A stretch of 64,000 nt of DNA, taken from NCBI GenBank assembly GCA_012960305.1, contig DUBM01000021.1, positions 1-64,000 of the forward strand, written 5' to 3'. Under the pieces are notes generated by a model. That model ran no database searches and was not told the DNA's origin. It saw only the letters and a program-made list of their open reading frames with translations. Source of the DNA: Gammaproteobacteria bacterium (GTDB taxonomy: Bacteria; Pseudomonadota; Gammaproteobacteria; Pseudomonadales; Pseudohongiellaceae). Numbering within the stretch: the first letter of the stretch is position 1; every line of letters starts with the position of its first letter. Position numbers and translations under genes: made by a program. Shown piece by piece: positions 43,081 to 53,219 of the stretch.

Positions 43081-43644
43081 TTAATCTCCAGAGTAATAGT
43101 CCGGGGCATTCTGTTTAACTATCACAGAGTCTGTAGCCCAAGCATGGCAAGTGTTTATCACTATTGGTTTGGCTTTAGTCTTGATAATCTCAGAATCACT
43201 CTTCTTTCGGCGATGGCTTTTTATTGGCCAGATAGTCTGCATTGCAACTGTAGCCATTGGGAATAGTAACTCCGTAAGGTGTGTGCAGCCTTGGGTTCCA
43301 CCAACCTTCTTGCGTACTGCCTTGCGCCACCCTGGCTCCATCCTAATACCGATTAAACATTCATAATTTGGCGTTATGTTAGGGCACATTTCGAAGGGAC
43401 TATTATCAGTAATGGCAACCACGTCTTGAATGACGAAATCATCATCTATCGTTACTCTCAATAGCATTTCATGCAACGGCTCGCCAATCTGAACTTCGCC
43501 GCGCCAATCGTTACGGAATTCGTAAGTCTTGGTATCCTTCATGTGGGCTTCGATGTCCCACATTCCATCATTTCTTTCATAACCGCGATAATCGATAGAT
43601 CGCGCATGTAATTGCTGTCTCGCAGCACTTTCAGGGAATGGCAT
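43081..43644 (-). CDS. DUF2889 family protein
   Basis: HARSIDYRGYERNDGMWDIEAHMKDTK...GCTHLTELL. Confidence 0.85.
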   Translation of the reverse strand: MPFPESAARQQLHARSIDYRGYERNDGMWDIEAHMKDTKTYEFRNDWRGEVQIGEPLHEMLLRVTIDDDFVIQDVVAITDNSPFEMCPNITPNYECLIGIRMEPGWRKAVRKKVGGTQGCTHLTELLFPMATVAMQTIWPIKSHRRKKSDSEIIKTKAKPIVINTCHAWATDSVIVKQNAPDYYSGD

Positions 43645-43841
43645 AACTACACCTTGTCAATTAAATTTCCAGTGGATTTCTGATAGTCTTTTAAAGACAA
43701 AGAACCGCATTATCAGTAGAGGAACTTATTCTTTTGTCTATATTCTGTGTTAAAGATTATAGCGCAAGTGCGATTATTTGTGTGCTCTGGTCAAAATGAT
43801 GAGGCATAATACAAAGAAAATTCAGGAGAGGAGATTTTCCA

Positions 43842-44138
43842 ATGGCAACTGCAACTGCAACTGCAACTGCAACTGCACGACATATATTGGTGGATACGGA
43901 AGCAGAATGCATTCAATTGAAAGACAAAATTGACGGCGGCGAAGACTTTGCGGAAGTCGCTAAAGCTCATTCAAATTGTCCCTCGAAAGCTCAGGGCGGT
44001 GATCTTGGTCAATTTAGTCCTGGTATGATGGTAAAAGAATTTGACGAAGTAGTTTTCAGTGCAGACGTAAATACTTTGCAAGGACCAGTGAAAACGCAAT
44101 TTGGCTACCATCTACTCGAAGTAACAAGTAGAGATTAA
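43842..44138 (+). CDS. Parvulin-type peptidyl-prolyl cis-trans isomerase (PpiC-like)
   Basis: ARHILVDTEAECIQLKDKIDGGEDFAEVAKAHSNCPSKAQGGDLGQFSPGMMVKEFDEVVFS. Confidence 0.95.
   Translation: MATATATATATARHILVDTEAECIQLKDKIDGGEDFAEVAKAHSNCPSKAQGGDLGQFSPGMMVKEFDEVVFSADVNTLQGPVKTQFGYHLLEVTSRD
43845..43874 (+). repeat. Hexanucleotide microsatellite (GCAACT)x5 inside the parvulin start
   Basis: ATG(GCAACT)5GCACGACAT encodes M(AT)5ARH. Confidence 0.97.
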
Positions 44139-44282
44139 GTAAATCGAAATCAGTGATGCATTAAAGATTTTTAAAAAAGAAAATCGACAATTCAAAAAAT
44201 GATTTTATCTGTTTTCATTTCTTGAATTAATGAATTTTTCTTAAATGTTTACTTAAATTATTCAACAATTGGAGGCCGTTAA

Positions 44283-44384
44283 AATAGTGGCGACTTAGCC
44301 GGCCATCATAGTGGAGTCCGTACAGAGATTGCTCACTCTTATGTAAAGGCAGAAAAGAACCAAGCTCGAATCAGCGAATTTTAA
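44283..44384 (+). other. Short coding-like segment (possible gene remnant), identity unknown
   Basis: No-ATG open frame NSGDLAGHHSGVRTEIAHSYVKAEKNQARISEF* in the intergenic gap before yqiB. Confidence 0.25.
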
Positions 44385-44403
44385 ATAGGTAAAAGAACTT
44401 AGA

Positions 44404-44973
44404 ATGCCACGGCATAAATACACAATTGATCTTATAAAGCAGATGGCAGAATGTGATGCTAATTACATTCGTCTTCTCAAATTGGTGCCCCAGCTTAGGG
44501 CCTATCGAGATAATTCTTTTTTGGACTATTTATTACCTGGAAAGAATTCCACTGATCAAAAAGAAATAGAGTTAGAACTGTACTCATTAGAACCTGAAAA
44601 AGCTCTGGAAGGTCTTTTTACTGAGTTTTGTATTGCTGATTTAGAAAGTCAGAACGACAAGGTAACCGTCGAAATAAAAATTTTGGAGGCTTTTAAATAT
44701 ACGACTACGCTAGAGATTACTCAGAAACCAGAATTAAAAGAATGGATGACTAATCCATCTATGTTGGTGCGGGTTTATCATGATGCGAGCACAGCCGAAG
44801 TCGTTTCTTATCAAGGCCACCACAATTTGAAATCCAGATATTCTCAACCGAACACAAAAATGTATCACTCGGATGAGAAAATGCAGGTTAATGTATTTCT
44901 GGGTGAATGGTTGTCTCATTGTCTAAAGGTCGGCAGGAGCTTAACATCTCCAGAAATATTACTTAGTACTTAG
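44404..44973 (+). CDS. yqiB: DUF1249 family protein (YqiB-like)
   Basis: MPRHKYTIDLIKQMAECDANYIRLLKLVP; adjacent to cpdA as in other gammaproteobacteria. Confidence 0.85.
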   Translation: MPRHKYTIDLIKQMAECDANYIRLLKLVPQLRAYRDNSFLDYLLPGKNSTDQKEIELELYSLEPEKALEGLFTEFCIADLESQNDKVTVEIKILEAFKYTTTLEITQKPELKEWMTNPSMLVRVYHDASTAEVVSYQGHHNLKSRYSQPNTKMYHSDEKMQVNVFLGEWLSHCLKVGRSLTSPEILLST

Positions 44974-44985
44974 TACGGTCTCTAG

Positions 44986-45588
44986 GTGCCAGCCATGACC
45001 AATCTGTCTACACAAAGTCCTATCCATCTTGTTCAGATCACTGATACTCACCTTTATAGTGGATTGGCTGCCACTCTCTTAAAAATGAATACTCAAGATT
45101 CTCTGAATCATGTTATTGATTTAGTGAAGATAAAAGAATCTACCATCGACCTAATCCTCGCCACTGGTGACATTGCCCAAGATGCCTCATTTGATGCCTA
45201 TAATAATTTTTCCAAAGCCATCTCAGAATTAGGTGCTCCCTATCGATGGATACCAGGAAACCATGACAATATCGCAGTGATGGAATTAATTTCTGCAGCT
45301 ACGGATGCCTGCGAACGAGTTATTACAATAAATAACTGGCAAATACTGATGCTGGATACCAGTATATTGGGCCAGGTTCATGGCCGTTTGGCTGATAAAG
45401 AATTGCAGTTGATCGATACGACTCTGACCGCTGCGCAAAATGACGCTGAAGTTGAACACTGTCTAGTATGTTTGCATCATAACCCCATTTCTGGCGGTGC
45501 AGTTTGGATGCATGATATTGGTTTGGAAAATGGTGAGGAATTTTTCGACAGGCTTGCTCGATTCGATAAAGTGAGATCCATGTGGTGA
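44986..45588 (+). pseudogene. cpdA: 3',5'-cAMP phosphodiesterase CpdA, C-terminally truncated (lacks GHxH motif)
   Basis: ITDTHL, LATGDIAQD, IPGNHDN, CLHHNP present; ends ...RFDKVRSMW* where CpdA normally continues (WGHxHQ). Confidence 0.82.
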
Positions 45589-45818
45589 CCCGCCAGTACA
45601 TCGATGAATTAAGAGATTTGGAGGTAAAAAAGCTCTCAAATCCAGATAATTTTTTGATATTGGTGCAGACTGGTGATGAAACCTTGGACTATCGAGACGC
45701 AGCTGAAAAGTTCAGCAATTCACTTTGCTGGATTCGTGAGAATGGAAATCACAGCTAGGAAAACTTCGCCAAAGAATTGCCAGGAATCTTTGAGTTCCTA
45801 CTATCAAGAATTAGCTAA
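45585..45818 (+). pseudogene. yqiA: C-terminal remnant of YqiA-type esterase with internal TAG
   Basis: RQYIDELRDLEVKKLSNPDNFLILVQTGDETLDYRDAAEKFSNSLCWIRENGNHS*ENFAKELPGIFEFLLSRIS* matches YqiA C-terminal pattern (QTGDEVLDYRQA...GGNHAFTGFEDY). Confidence 0.8.
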
Positions 45819-45929
45819 CTTGTGTGATAAAATACTATTTATCTACAGTAAAATAACGTCTTCTGGAAAAACTGTAAACAAGCGCTAAATCCAGCAATAA
45901 AGCAGCGACGTTAGAATGAGAAATTATTA

Positions 45930-47852
45930 ATGAGCAATACCTACAACGCTGACGCGATTGAGGTACTTACCGGACTTGACCCTGTTCGAAAAAGGCCTGG
46001 CATGTACACCGATACAACACGGCCAAATCACCTTGTACAGGAGGTGATCGATAATAGCGTCGACGAGGCGCTTGCTGGTTTCGCTAGTACCTTAACTCTC
46101 ACTCTCAATAAAGACGGCTCCGTAGAAGTCACCGACGATGGCCGCGGAATGCCAGTCGATAAGCACAAAGGCGAGAAAGTCAGTGGAGTTGAGTTGATTC
46201 TTACCCGGTTGCATGCTGGGGCGAAATTCTCCAACAAGAATTATCAATACTCTGGTGGTTTACATGGTGTTGGTGTCTCTGTGGTGAATGCGCTTTCTAA
46301 ATATCTTGAAGTCATAGTGAGGAGAGACGGCAAAGTCTACTCAATGACATTCAAAGGCGGCGAGAAAGCCTCCGAGCTAAAACCCTTTGATAAAGTTGGT
46401 AAGAGAAATACTGGAACCACAGTAAAGTTTTTAGCTGATGAGAAATACTTCGATTCTGTAAAAATCTCCATACCTAAATTGAAGCATGTGCTGCGAGCCA
46501 AAGCAGTGCTTTGTTCTGGCCTCAGAGTAATCTTTCACGATGAGACTGTGAGTAAGGATAAGGCTCAGAGCGAAGAGTGGATCTATGAAAATGGTCTCAC
46601 AGATTATTTAATCCAGGCAACAGACGATTTTGAAACTCTGCCCCAGGAGCCTTTTATTGGTTCTGTACAGGGTAACGATGAAGCCGTGGATTGGGCAATA
46701 CAATGGCTACCTGAAGGCGGTGAGGTTACTGGTGAAAGTTATGTCAACCTGATTCCAACGCCCTTAGGTGGAACTCATGTGAGTGGCTTACGTACTGGGT
46801 TATTGGATGCGCTGAGAGAATTTTGTGAATTTCGAAACTTGCTACCTCGTGGTCTTAAGCTTTCTCCCGATGATGTTTGGGAAAAATGTTGTTATGTGCT
46901 GTCATCTAAACTCCTAGATCCTCAGTTCTCAGGCCAAACCAAAGAGCGGCTTTCTTCTCGGCAATGTGCAGTATTTGTAGCCGGTGTGGTCAAAGATTCT
47001 TTTAGCCTTTGGCTTAATCAGCATACTGATGAAGCCGAGGCGATAGCAGAGCTGTGCATTAGTAACGCCCAATCACGACTGAAAGCCAGTAAACAAGTTG
47101 CTCGAAAAAAAGTGACTTCAGGTCCGGCCTTGCCAGGAAAGCTTGCAGACTGTTCGACTCAAGATGTAATGTCAGGCGAGTTATTTTTGGTCGAAGGAGA
47201 TTCTGCCGGTGGCTCTGCAAAGCAAGCACGAGACCGAGAATTCCAAGCGATCATGCCCCTGAGAGGAAAAATTCTAAACACCTGGGAAGTTGATTCCAGT
47301 GAAATATTGGCCTCCCAAGCCGTGCATGATATTGCGACAGCGTTGGGAGTTGATCCCGCCACACCGAATATAGATGGCTTGCGCTATGGCAAGATCTGTA
47401 TTCTCGCTGATGCAGACTCAGATGGTCTACATATTGCTACTTTGCTGTGCGCTCTGTTCCTAAAACACTTTCGCGCTATTGTAGAGGCTGGACATGTTTA
47501 TGTGGCGATGCCTCCGCTATTTCGAATCGATGTCGGTAAAGAAGTATTCTATGCTCTGGACGAAGATGAAAAGAATGGTGTGCTTGATCGTATCGCGGCA
47601 GAGAGGAAAAGCGGAAAAGTGAATGTACAAAGGTTTAAAGGCTTGGGAGAAATGAACCCCTTGCAACTGCGCGAAACTACTATGGCGCGCGATACTCGTC
47701 GTTTAGTACAGTTGACTTTGGAAGAAATTTCTACAGCAAATAAAAATACTTCGACTTTCGAGATGATGGATCTTCTACTGGCAAAAAATCGTGCTCCAGA
47801 TCGAAAGGCATGGCTAGAAGACAGTGGCAATAAAGCTGATTTTGCGGAATAG
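45930..47852 (+). CDS. parE: DNA topoisomerase IV subunit B
   Basis: IEVLTGLDPVRKRPGMYTDT...SGGLHGVGVSVVNALS...LVEGDSAGGSAKQARDREFQA. Confidence 0.98.
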   Translation: MSNTYNADAIEVLTGLDPVRKRPGMYTDTTRPNHLVQEVIDNSVDEALAGFASTLTLTLNKDGSVEVTDDGRGMPVDKHKGEKVSGVELILTRLHAGAKFSNKNYQYSGGLHGVGVSVVNALSKYLEVIVRRDGKVYSMTFKGGEKASELKPFDKVGKRNTGTTVKFLADEKYFDSVKISIPKLKHVLRAKAVLCSGLRVIFHDETVSKDKAQSEEWIYENGLTDYLIQATDDFETLPQEPFIGSVQGNDEAVDWAIQWLPEGGEVTGESYVNLIPTPLGGTHVSGLRTGLLDALREFCEFRNLLPRGLKLSPDDVWEKCCYVLSSKLLDPQFSGQTKERLSSRQCAVFVAGVVKDSFSLWLNQHTDEAEAIAELCISNAQSRLKASKQVARKKVTSGPALPGKLADCSTQDVMSGELFLVEGDSAGGSAKQARDREFQAIMPLRGKILNTWEVDSSEILASQAVHDIATALGVDPATPNIDGLRYGKICILADADSDGLHIATLLCALFLKHFRAIVEAGHVYVAMPPLFRIDVGKEVFYALDEDEKNGVLDRIAAERKSGKVNVQRFKGLGEMNPLQLRETTMARDTRRLVQLTLEEISTANKNTSTFEMMDLLLAKNRAPDRKAWLEDSGNKADFAE

Positions 47853-47938
47853 CTTAAAGCTAAGCAATTGAATTTTTTAATAGCGAATAATTTAATATCG
47901 ATTTATTAAATATAAAACGAAACACAATTGAGTGACAA

Positions 47939-50191
47939 ATGAATCAAGACATTACGATTAGCGAAGATGGCGTTGAGCAAATTCCGTTAAGAAGTTATAC
48001 GCAACAGGCATATCTCAATTACTCTATGTACGTTATCAATGATCGGGCTCTGCCAAGCATTGGTGACGGGCTAAAGCCTGTTCAGCGTCGGATTATCTAT
48101 GCAATGTCCGAGCTTGGCTTGAAAGCCAGTTCCAAATTTAAAAAATCTGCAAGAACCATAGGAGATGTGATTGGTAAATTTCACCCACACGGTGATTCGG
48201 CCTGTTATGAAGCTATGGTGCTCATGGCCCAATCATTCACTTATCGTTATCCATTAGTAGATGGTCAAGGCAATTGGGGATCACAGGACGATCCTAAATC
48301 ATTTGCTGCGATGCGCTATACGGAATCTCGTCTTCGAGACTATGCAGATGTTCTACTTGGAGAATTAGGCCTGGGCACTGTCGAATGGAAGCCAAATTTT
48401 GATGGCACTATGGACGAGCCAGAAATACTTCCGGCACGCCTGCCTAATGTCCTTTTGAATGGTGGTAGTGGTATTGCTGTTGGCATGGCCACTGATATAC
48501 CTCCCCATAATCTCAACGAAGTGGCTAAAGCCTGTATTCATTTATTGGATAAGCCAAAAGCGACAGTGAATGACCTCTGTAAATTTATTAAAGGCCCTGA
48601 CTTTCCAACCGAAGCTGAATTAATTACCCCAAAAGAAGAAATTCTCGAGTTGTATAAGACGGGTCGCGGATCGTTAAAGGCAAGGGCTACCTACACCGTT
48701 GAGAGTGGCGATATCATTATCAATGCCTTGCCATTTCAAGTTTCAGGAGCGAAAGTTCTTGAGCAGATAGCAGCGCAAATGAACAAGAAAAAATTACCAA
48801 TGGTCGTAGATCTTCGAGATGAGTCAGATCACGAGAATCCAACACGAATTGTTATCGTGCCCAAGTCAAACAGAACTGATATAAACGCAGTAATGTCACA
48901 TTTGTTCTCAACTACTGATCTTGAAAAAAACTATCGTGTTAATTTCAACATGATAGGCAATAACAAACGCCCTCAAGTAAAAGACATTGCTACTCTACTT
49001 AAGGAATGGATTCAGTTTCGTACTACCACTGTTCGGCGGCGCCTTCAGTACAGGCTCGACAAGATCCTCGATCGCCTTCATCTCTTAGACGGATTATTAA
49101 TTGCCTATCTCAATATTGATGAAGTAATTAAAATTGTTCGAAAAGAAGAAAAGCCGAAGCCGGCACTGGTAAAGAAGTTTAAGATTTCAGAGCGTCAGGC
49201 AGAAGCCATCTTAGAACTTAAGCTCCGTCAGTTAGCAAAACTCGAAGAAATAAAAATAGAAGCAGAACAAAAAGAGCTAAACGCTGAGAGAAAGATTTTA
49301 GAACAGTTATTGAATAGTGCAACTCGGCTAAAAACGCTTATTAAGAAAGAGATTCAGGCAGATGCTGAACGATTTAGCGATGAACGTAGAACGCCTATCG
49401 TCAAAAGAGAAGAAGCTAAGGCTTATTCCGAAACTGAACTGCTCTCCGTTGATCCGATAACTATTGTCTTATCCGATAGGGGCTGGATGCGTGCAGCAAA
49501 GGGTCACGACGTAGATCCCCATGCGCTGCAATATAAATCTGGAGATGGATTTAAGATTGCCGCAAGAGGAAAGAGCAACCAGCTAGCGATATTTATGGAT
49601 TCCACCGGGCGAGCATATTCACTTCCAGCACACACTCTTCCATCTGCCCGTGGCCAAGGCGAGCCAGTGTCAGGAAAAGTTAATCCACCTTCTGGCGCAA
49701 CATTCGAAGGAGTTGTGATTGGTGAGAATGACATAGATGTCTTGTTGGCTAGCGATGCGGGCTATGGTTTTGTAGGAAAGATAGGCGATTTAATCAGCAA
49801 GAATAAGTCTGGCAAAAATATTCTGCGAATTCCCAAAGGTGGTCGGGTATTACCTCCGATAATGCTCTCGGATTACGGAAGTGATTTTATTGTCTCCATT
49901 ACCAACGAAGGACGCATGCTAATGTTTCCATTGAGCGAATTGCCTAGGCTCGCGAAAGGTAAGGGGAATAAGATTATTAGCATTCCAACAGCCAGAGTCG
50001 CAGAACGATTAGAGTTTGTAGTAGCGCTAGCAGTGCTCACGGAAGAAGACACCTTAACCGTTCATGCCGGTAGGCGACATCACAATTTGAAACCAGCAGA
50101 CTTACAGCATTACCGCGGCGAAAGGGGTCGGCGCGGAAACAAGTTACCTCGCGGATTCCAAAATGTAGATCGCATCGAAGTTGTTGAGTAA
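47939..50191 (+). CDS. parC: DNA topoisomerase IV subunit A
   Basis: [29 protein letters not shown]...[16 protein letters not shown]. Confidence 0.98.
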   Translation: MNQDITISEDGVEQIPLRSYTQQAYLNYSMYVINDRALPSIGDGLKPVQRRIIYAMSELGLKASSKFKKSARTIGDVIGKFHPHGDSACYEAMVLMAQSFTYRYPLVDGQGNWGSQDDPKSFAAMRYTESRLRDYADVLLGELGLGTVEWKPNFDGTMDEPEILPARLPNVLLNGGSGIAVGMATDIPPHNLNEVAKACIHLLDKPKATVNDLCKFIKGPDFPTEAELITPKEEILELYKTGRGSLKARATYTVESGDIIINALPFQVSGAKVLEQIAAQMNKKKLPMVVDLRDESDHENPTRIVIVPKSNRTDINAVMSHLFSTTDLEKNYRVNFNMIGNNKRPQVKDIATLLKEWIQFRTTTVRRRLQYRLDKILDRLHLLDGLLIAYLNIDEVIKIVRKEEKPKPALVKKFKISERQAEAILELKLRQLAKLEEIKIEAEQKELNAERKILEQLLNSATRLKTLIKKEIQADAERFSDERRTPIVKREEAKAYSETELLSVDPITIVLSDRGWMRAAKGHDVDPHALQYKSGDGFKIAARGKSNQLAIFMDSTGRAYSLPAHTLPSARGQGEPVSGKVNPPSGATFEGVVIGENDIDVLLASDAGYGFVGKIGDLISKNKSGKNILRIPKGGRVLPPIMLSDYGSDFIVSITNEGRMLMFPLSELPRLAKGKGNKIISIPTARVAERLEFVVALAVLTEEDTLTVHAGRRHHNLKPADLQHYRGERGRRGNKLPRGFQNVDRIEVVE

Positions 50192-50259
50192 TTGCGCACT
50201 CGAATTGATTGGAGATAACGCACTAGAGAGCGTATATGTGGCTGGCCGGTAGACACCAA

Positions 50260-51681
50260 TCAGTCGGCATAAAGAGTGGCTAGTTGAACGGCTTGTCTTT
50301 CCAGTAAGGACTTATAGTCGAACATAGGTTCACAGCTTAGATAAGTTACAATCTGATAATCATCATCGACGATGATGAATTCTTCGCCCTCAACTCGAGT
50401 TCCTGCGCCTGCATGTTCGAAGCAGGCCTCGCTAATGAGCAAGGAATTATCTGGACTTTCATCACAGATCTGTCGAGTAAGGTCGACAGTTTTCCCAATT
50501 AGATTATTTGTATCTTGGGTGATTGGTGAATAGAGGCCGCTCACTGCGGGCCCGCTGTGGACAGCAAGTCGAAATTTAGCAGAAATTTGTGTGTCATCAA
50601 TATCTGTTAAACCAGCAATTAATTGAATAAAAAGCTGACCGGCACAGATCGCATAGAATGCCTGCTCTTCTTCAACCTGAAGAGTGCCAAAGTTAATCAT
50701 CAATTCACCATCTGCACAGTAACTCACATTTCCACTATAAAGCTGGCTTATCTTGCCGGCAAAGAAATAATACTTATTTAAAAGATTAACCAGTTTCTCT
50801 TCGCTTAAAGTTGAGGCGAGATAGTGAAAATTGGCCATCTTGACCGATAACAGGGTTGCGTCTTGTTTACCTGGTAGTGTTTTGAAACCATGCTCTTCGG
50901 TCTCTGGCTTTCCTTTCCCAAAGTTGTCCAGAAATGTATTTTGGGCAAGAAATTCAGCTGTGGCGTTAAACTGTCGAATAGCAGCAGTTATTTCATTGTT
51001 ACTCTTTGGTTCTGGGCAAGTCTCTATTTCGCCCTTGCGAATATTGCTAATCGAAAATGCTAGCAGGTTTGCAGGAAAACTAATTAAATATTGGAAGTAG
51101 GTTGTGGTTACTGCTGCGGCTAACATTAGTAAAAGCAATGAAGCTGCAATTATTAACAACAAGTTATTAACGATCCCCGCTTCAATATAACTGACGTCAA
51201 GTTGGATTCGCACGTAGCCAGCGATTGAGTCGGGCAATTGAATTGGTGCCACGTACTCAGTTCGCAAGGTTCCCAGTTGAAATGGTATGGGAATAATGGT
51301 GGAAAATTCTTCTTGATCCCCGGAGGCTAGCGCGATAATTTCATTATCGACATTTAATACTGCGATCTCGGTGATCGCTGTATTATTGGTCAGACTGTTA
51401 AGCATTACATTCATGCTTATTAGATCATTCACCAAAATAAAGTCTGTAAGCTGGCTTGCTGTTTGACTGGCCAGTATCAGTCCATGATTATCAGCCTGCT
51501 GGCGAAGTAAATTTTGCGTGTTGTAACTGCTTATTAGCCAGAAAGTGCATATTGAAATCACCAACAGCAAGCAGACCGCTATTGAAAATTTCCTAGAAAT
51601 TTGAGCGCGGGATTTTGGTGATTCAGACAAGTCTTCTGCCGCTGATTCCTGTGAAGTTTGAATTTCTTGCAAGGGAGCCAC
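50260..51681 (-). CDS. Membrane protein with degenerate class III cyclase-homology domain (AhpA/YtjB-like)
   Basis: Two TM segments, periplasmic domain, HAMP-like linker, cyclase-like LLSVKMANFHYLASTLSEEKLVNLLNKYYFFAGKISQLYSGNVSYCADGELMINFG; adjacent to parC. Confidence 0.7.
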   Translation of the reverse strand: MAPLQEIQTSQESAAEDLSESPKSRAQISRKFSIAVCLLLVISICTFWLISSYNTQNLLRQQADNHGLILASQTASQLTDFILVNDLISMNVMLNSLTNNTAITEIAVLNVDNEIIALASGDQEEFSTIIPIPFQLGTLRTEYVAPIQLPDSIAGYVRIQLDVSYIEAGIVNNLLLIIAASLLLLMLAAAVTTTYFQYLISFPANLLAFSISNIRKGEIETCPEPKSNNEITAAIRQFNATAEFLAQNTFLDNFGKGKPETEEHGFKTLPGKQDATLLSVKMANFHYLASTLSEEKLVNLLNKYYFFAGKISQLYSGNVSYCADGELMINFGTLQVEEEQAFYAICAGQLFIQLIAGLTDIDDTQISAKFRLAVHSGPAVSGLYSPITQDTNNLIGKTVDLTRQICDESPDNSLLISEACFEHAGAGTRVEGEEFIIVDDDYQIVTYLSCEPMFDYKSLLERQAVQLATLYAD

Positions 51682-51852
51682 TCTTTTGTGTAACTACTGC
51701 AAATAGCGAGCAACTTGAATAGTTAGCTACAGTAGGAAAACTATCTAAGTTACATCCGGTTATCTTCTGGAAATGCCAGAGCGTTAGGATATCAGGAGCT
51801 AGCCCCATCCCCAATCAGTTTGTTGGCTTGCCGCTATGCTATTGACGTTGAA

Positions 51853-51930
51853 GTATAGGTATAGGTATAGGTATAGGTATAGGTATAGGTATAGGTATAG
51901 GTATAGGTATAGGTATAGGTATAGGTATAG
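51853..51930. repeat. Hexanucleotide tandem repeat (GTATAG)x13
   Basis: 78 bp of perfect GTATAG units between epmB 3' end and the cyclase-like gene. Confidence 0.99.
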
Positions 51931-52080
51931 ATTTGCTTCTAGAGAGAATTGATCCGAGATTTTTAGAGAAATAGCATTGTATAAATGTTCTCAGCCATCG
52001 GTGTGGTCACTCTGAGCCCGTTATTATAGAATTGTGCTATTGTCGTTTTAGGCTGCAGGCGCTTATCAAAGCCTTTGTTG

Positions 52081-53097
52081 TTAAACCAGCCGTGTTTTTG
52101 ACGATTCTCCAGCTTCTTCCTGAACTAAAGTTGGTACTAAATAACCAGGAAGTTGGCGTTGTACTTCACCTAGAATCTCTAGAGCATACCTCTTGGTCAC
52201 TTGAAAGTGAGTGGTGCCGCTGACCCTATCTGGTAAATGCAGATAATAGGGTAGTACATCACAGCTAAAAAGCGCTCGACTGAGTTCGATTAAAATTTGT
52301 GGCTTATCGTTAACTTTACTTAAAACTACGGATTGATTAAGCATAATGATGCCATTGGCGGCTAACGTGCTTAAACCAGCCTTAGTTTGTTCATCTAGTT
52401 CTTGCGCGTGATTACAATGCACTACCATTACGGATTTTAGTCGAGATTCAGTGAGAATCCGGATTAATTTGCTAGTGACTCTCTGAGGTATAACGATGGG
52501 TAGGCGGGTATGAATCCGTAGTGTCGATATATGCGAAATCTCAGATACTTGATCAATCAGCCAGGCAAGTTGACGATCGGATAGGGCTAAAGGGTCACCG
52601 CCACTAAAGATCGCTTCTTCAATAGAGGTATCTTCCGCTAAGTATTTCAGCACAATACCCCATTCTTCTCGGCTTGGGGAATTATTCTCATAATTGAAAT
52701 GTCGACGGAAGCAATAGCGACAATGGACGGCACAGTATGAGGCTGCTGTAAGTAATGCTCGTCCATGGTACTTATGCAGGAGGCCTTGAATAGGGTTAAA
52801 GCTCCGCTCTGAGAGAGGATCGGGACTATCTTTAGGTCCTGAAGTTTCCTCAAGTAAATCTGGCCAAACTTGCCGTAAAAGCGGGTCATTCCAATCGCCT
52901 TTGCGAATACGCTTGGCAAAGGGCCGTGGAACTTTTAAAGAGAATTGCCCTAAGGCATCTGAACCGAGAGCCAGCTTGGTTTCATCGAGCTCCAAGAATT
53001 GAAGTAATTCCTTTGGATCTGTAATCAGATCAGATAATATCTCTTGCCATTTTTCAGGTAAGTTGGAATCGATTAATTTTAGTGCCGAGGTATGCAT
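52081..53097 (-). CDS. epmB: EF-P beta-lysylation protein EpmB (lysine 2,3-aminomutase-like radical SAM)
   Basis: YCAVHCRYCFRRHF radical-SAM motif; divergent from efp. Confidence 0.95.
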   Translation of the reverse strand: MHTSALKLIDSNLPEKWQEILSDLITDPKELLQFLELDETKLALGSDALGQFSLKVPRPFAKRIRKGDWNDPLLRQVWPDLLEETSGPKDSPDPLSERSFNPIQGLLHKYHGRALLTAASYCAVHCRYCFRRHFNYENNSPSREEWGIVLKYLAEDTSIEEAIFSGGDPLALSDRQLAWLIDQVSEISHISTLRIHTRLPIVIPQRVTSKLIRILTESRLKSVMVVHCNHAQELDEQTKAGLSTLAANGIIMLNQSVVLSKVNDKPQILIELSRALFSCDVLPYYLHLPDRVSGTTHFQVTKRYALEILGEVQRQLPGYLVPTLVQEEAGESSKTRLV

Positions 53098-53219
53098 TTA
53101 GAAAAACCTGAAAGCTTGGGATGAATTTTAGTAATATTGAGTTTTGTGGAATTGCTTATAGGCAGATCATAGCAACAAAATCTTTGCTGCACATTGTCAC
53201 GATTGAGTGAGAGGAAATA

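Noticed and set aside
48181-48220. Quinolone-resistance substitutions in ParC
   Set aside because: The QRDR reads [16 protein letters not shown] with Ser and Glu at the usual positions, so it looks wild type.
51853-51930. GTATAG array as CRISPR or iteron origin
   Set aside because: Simple 6-bp repeat with no spacers and no cas or rep gene nearby.
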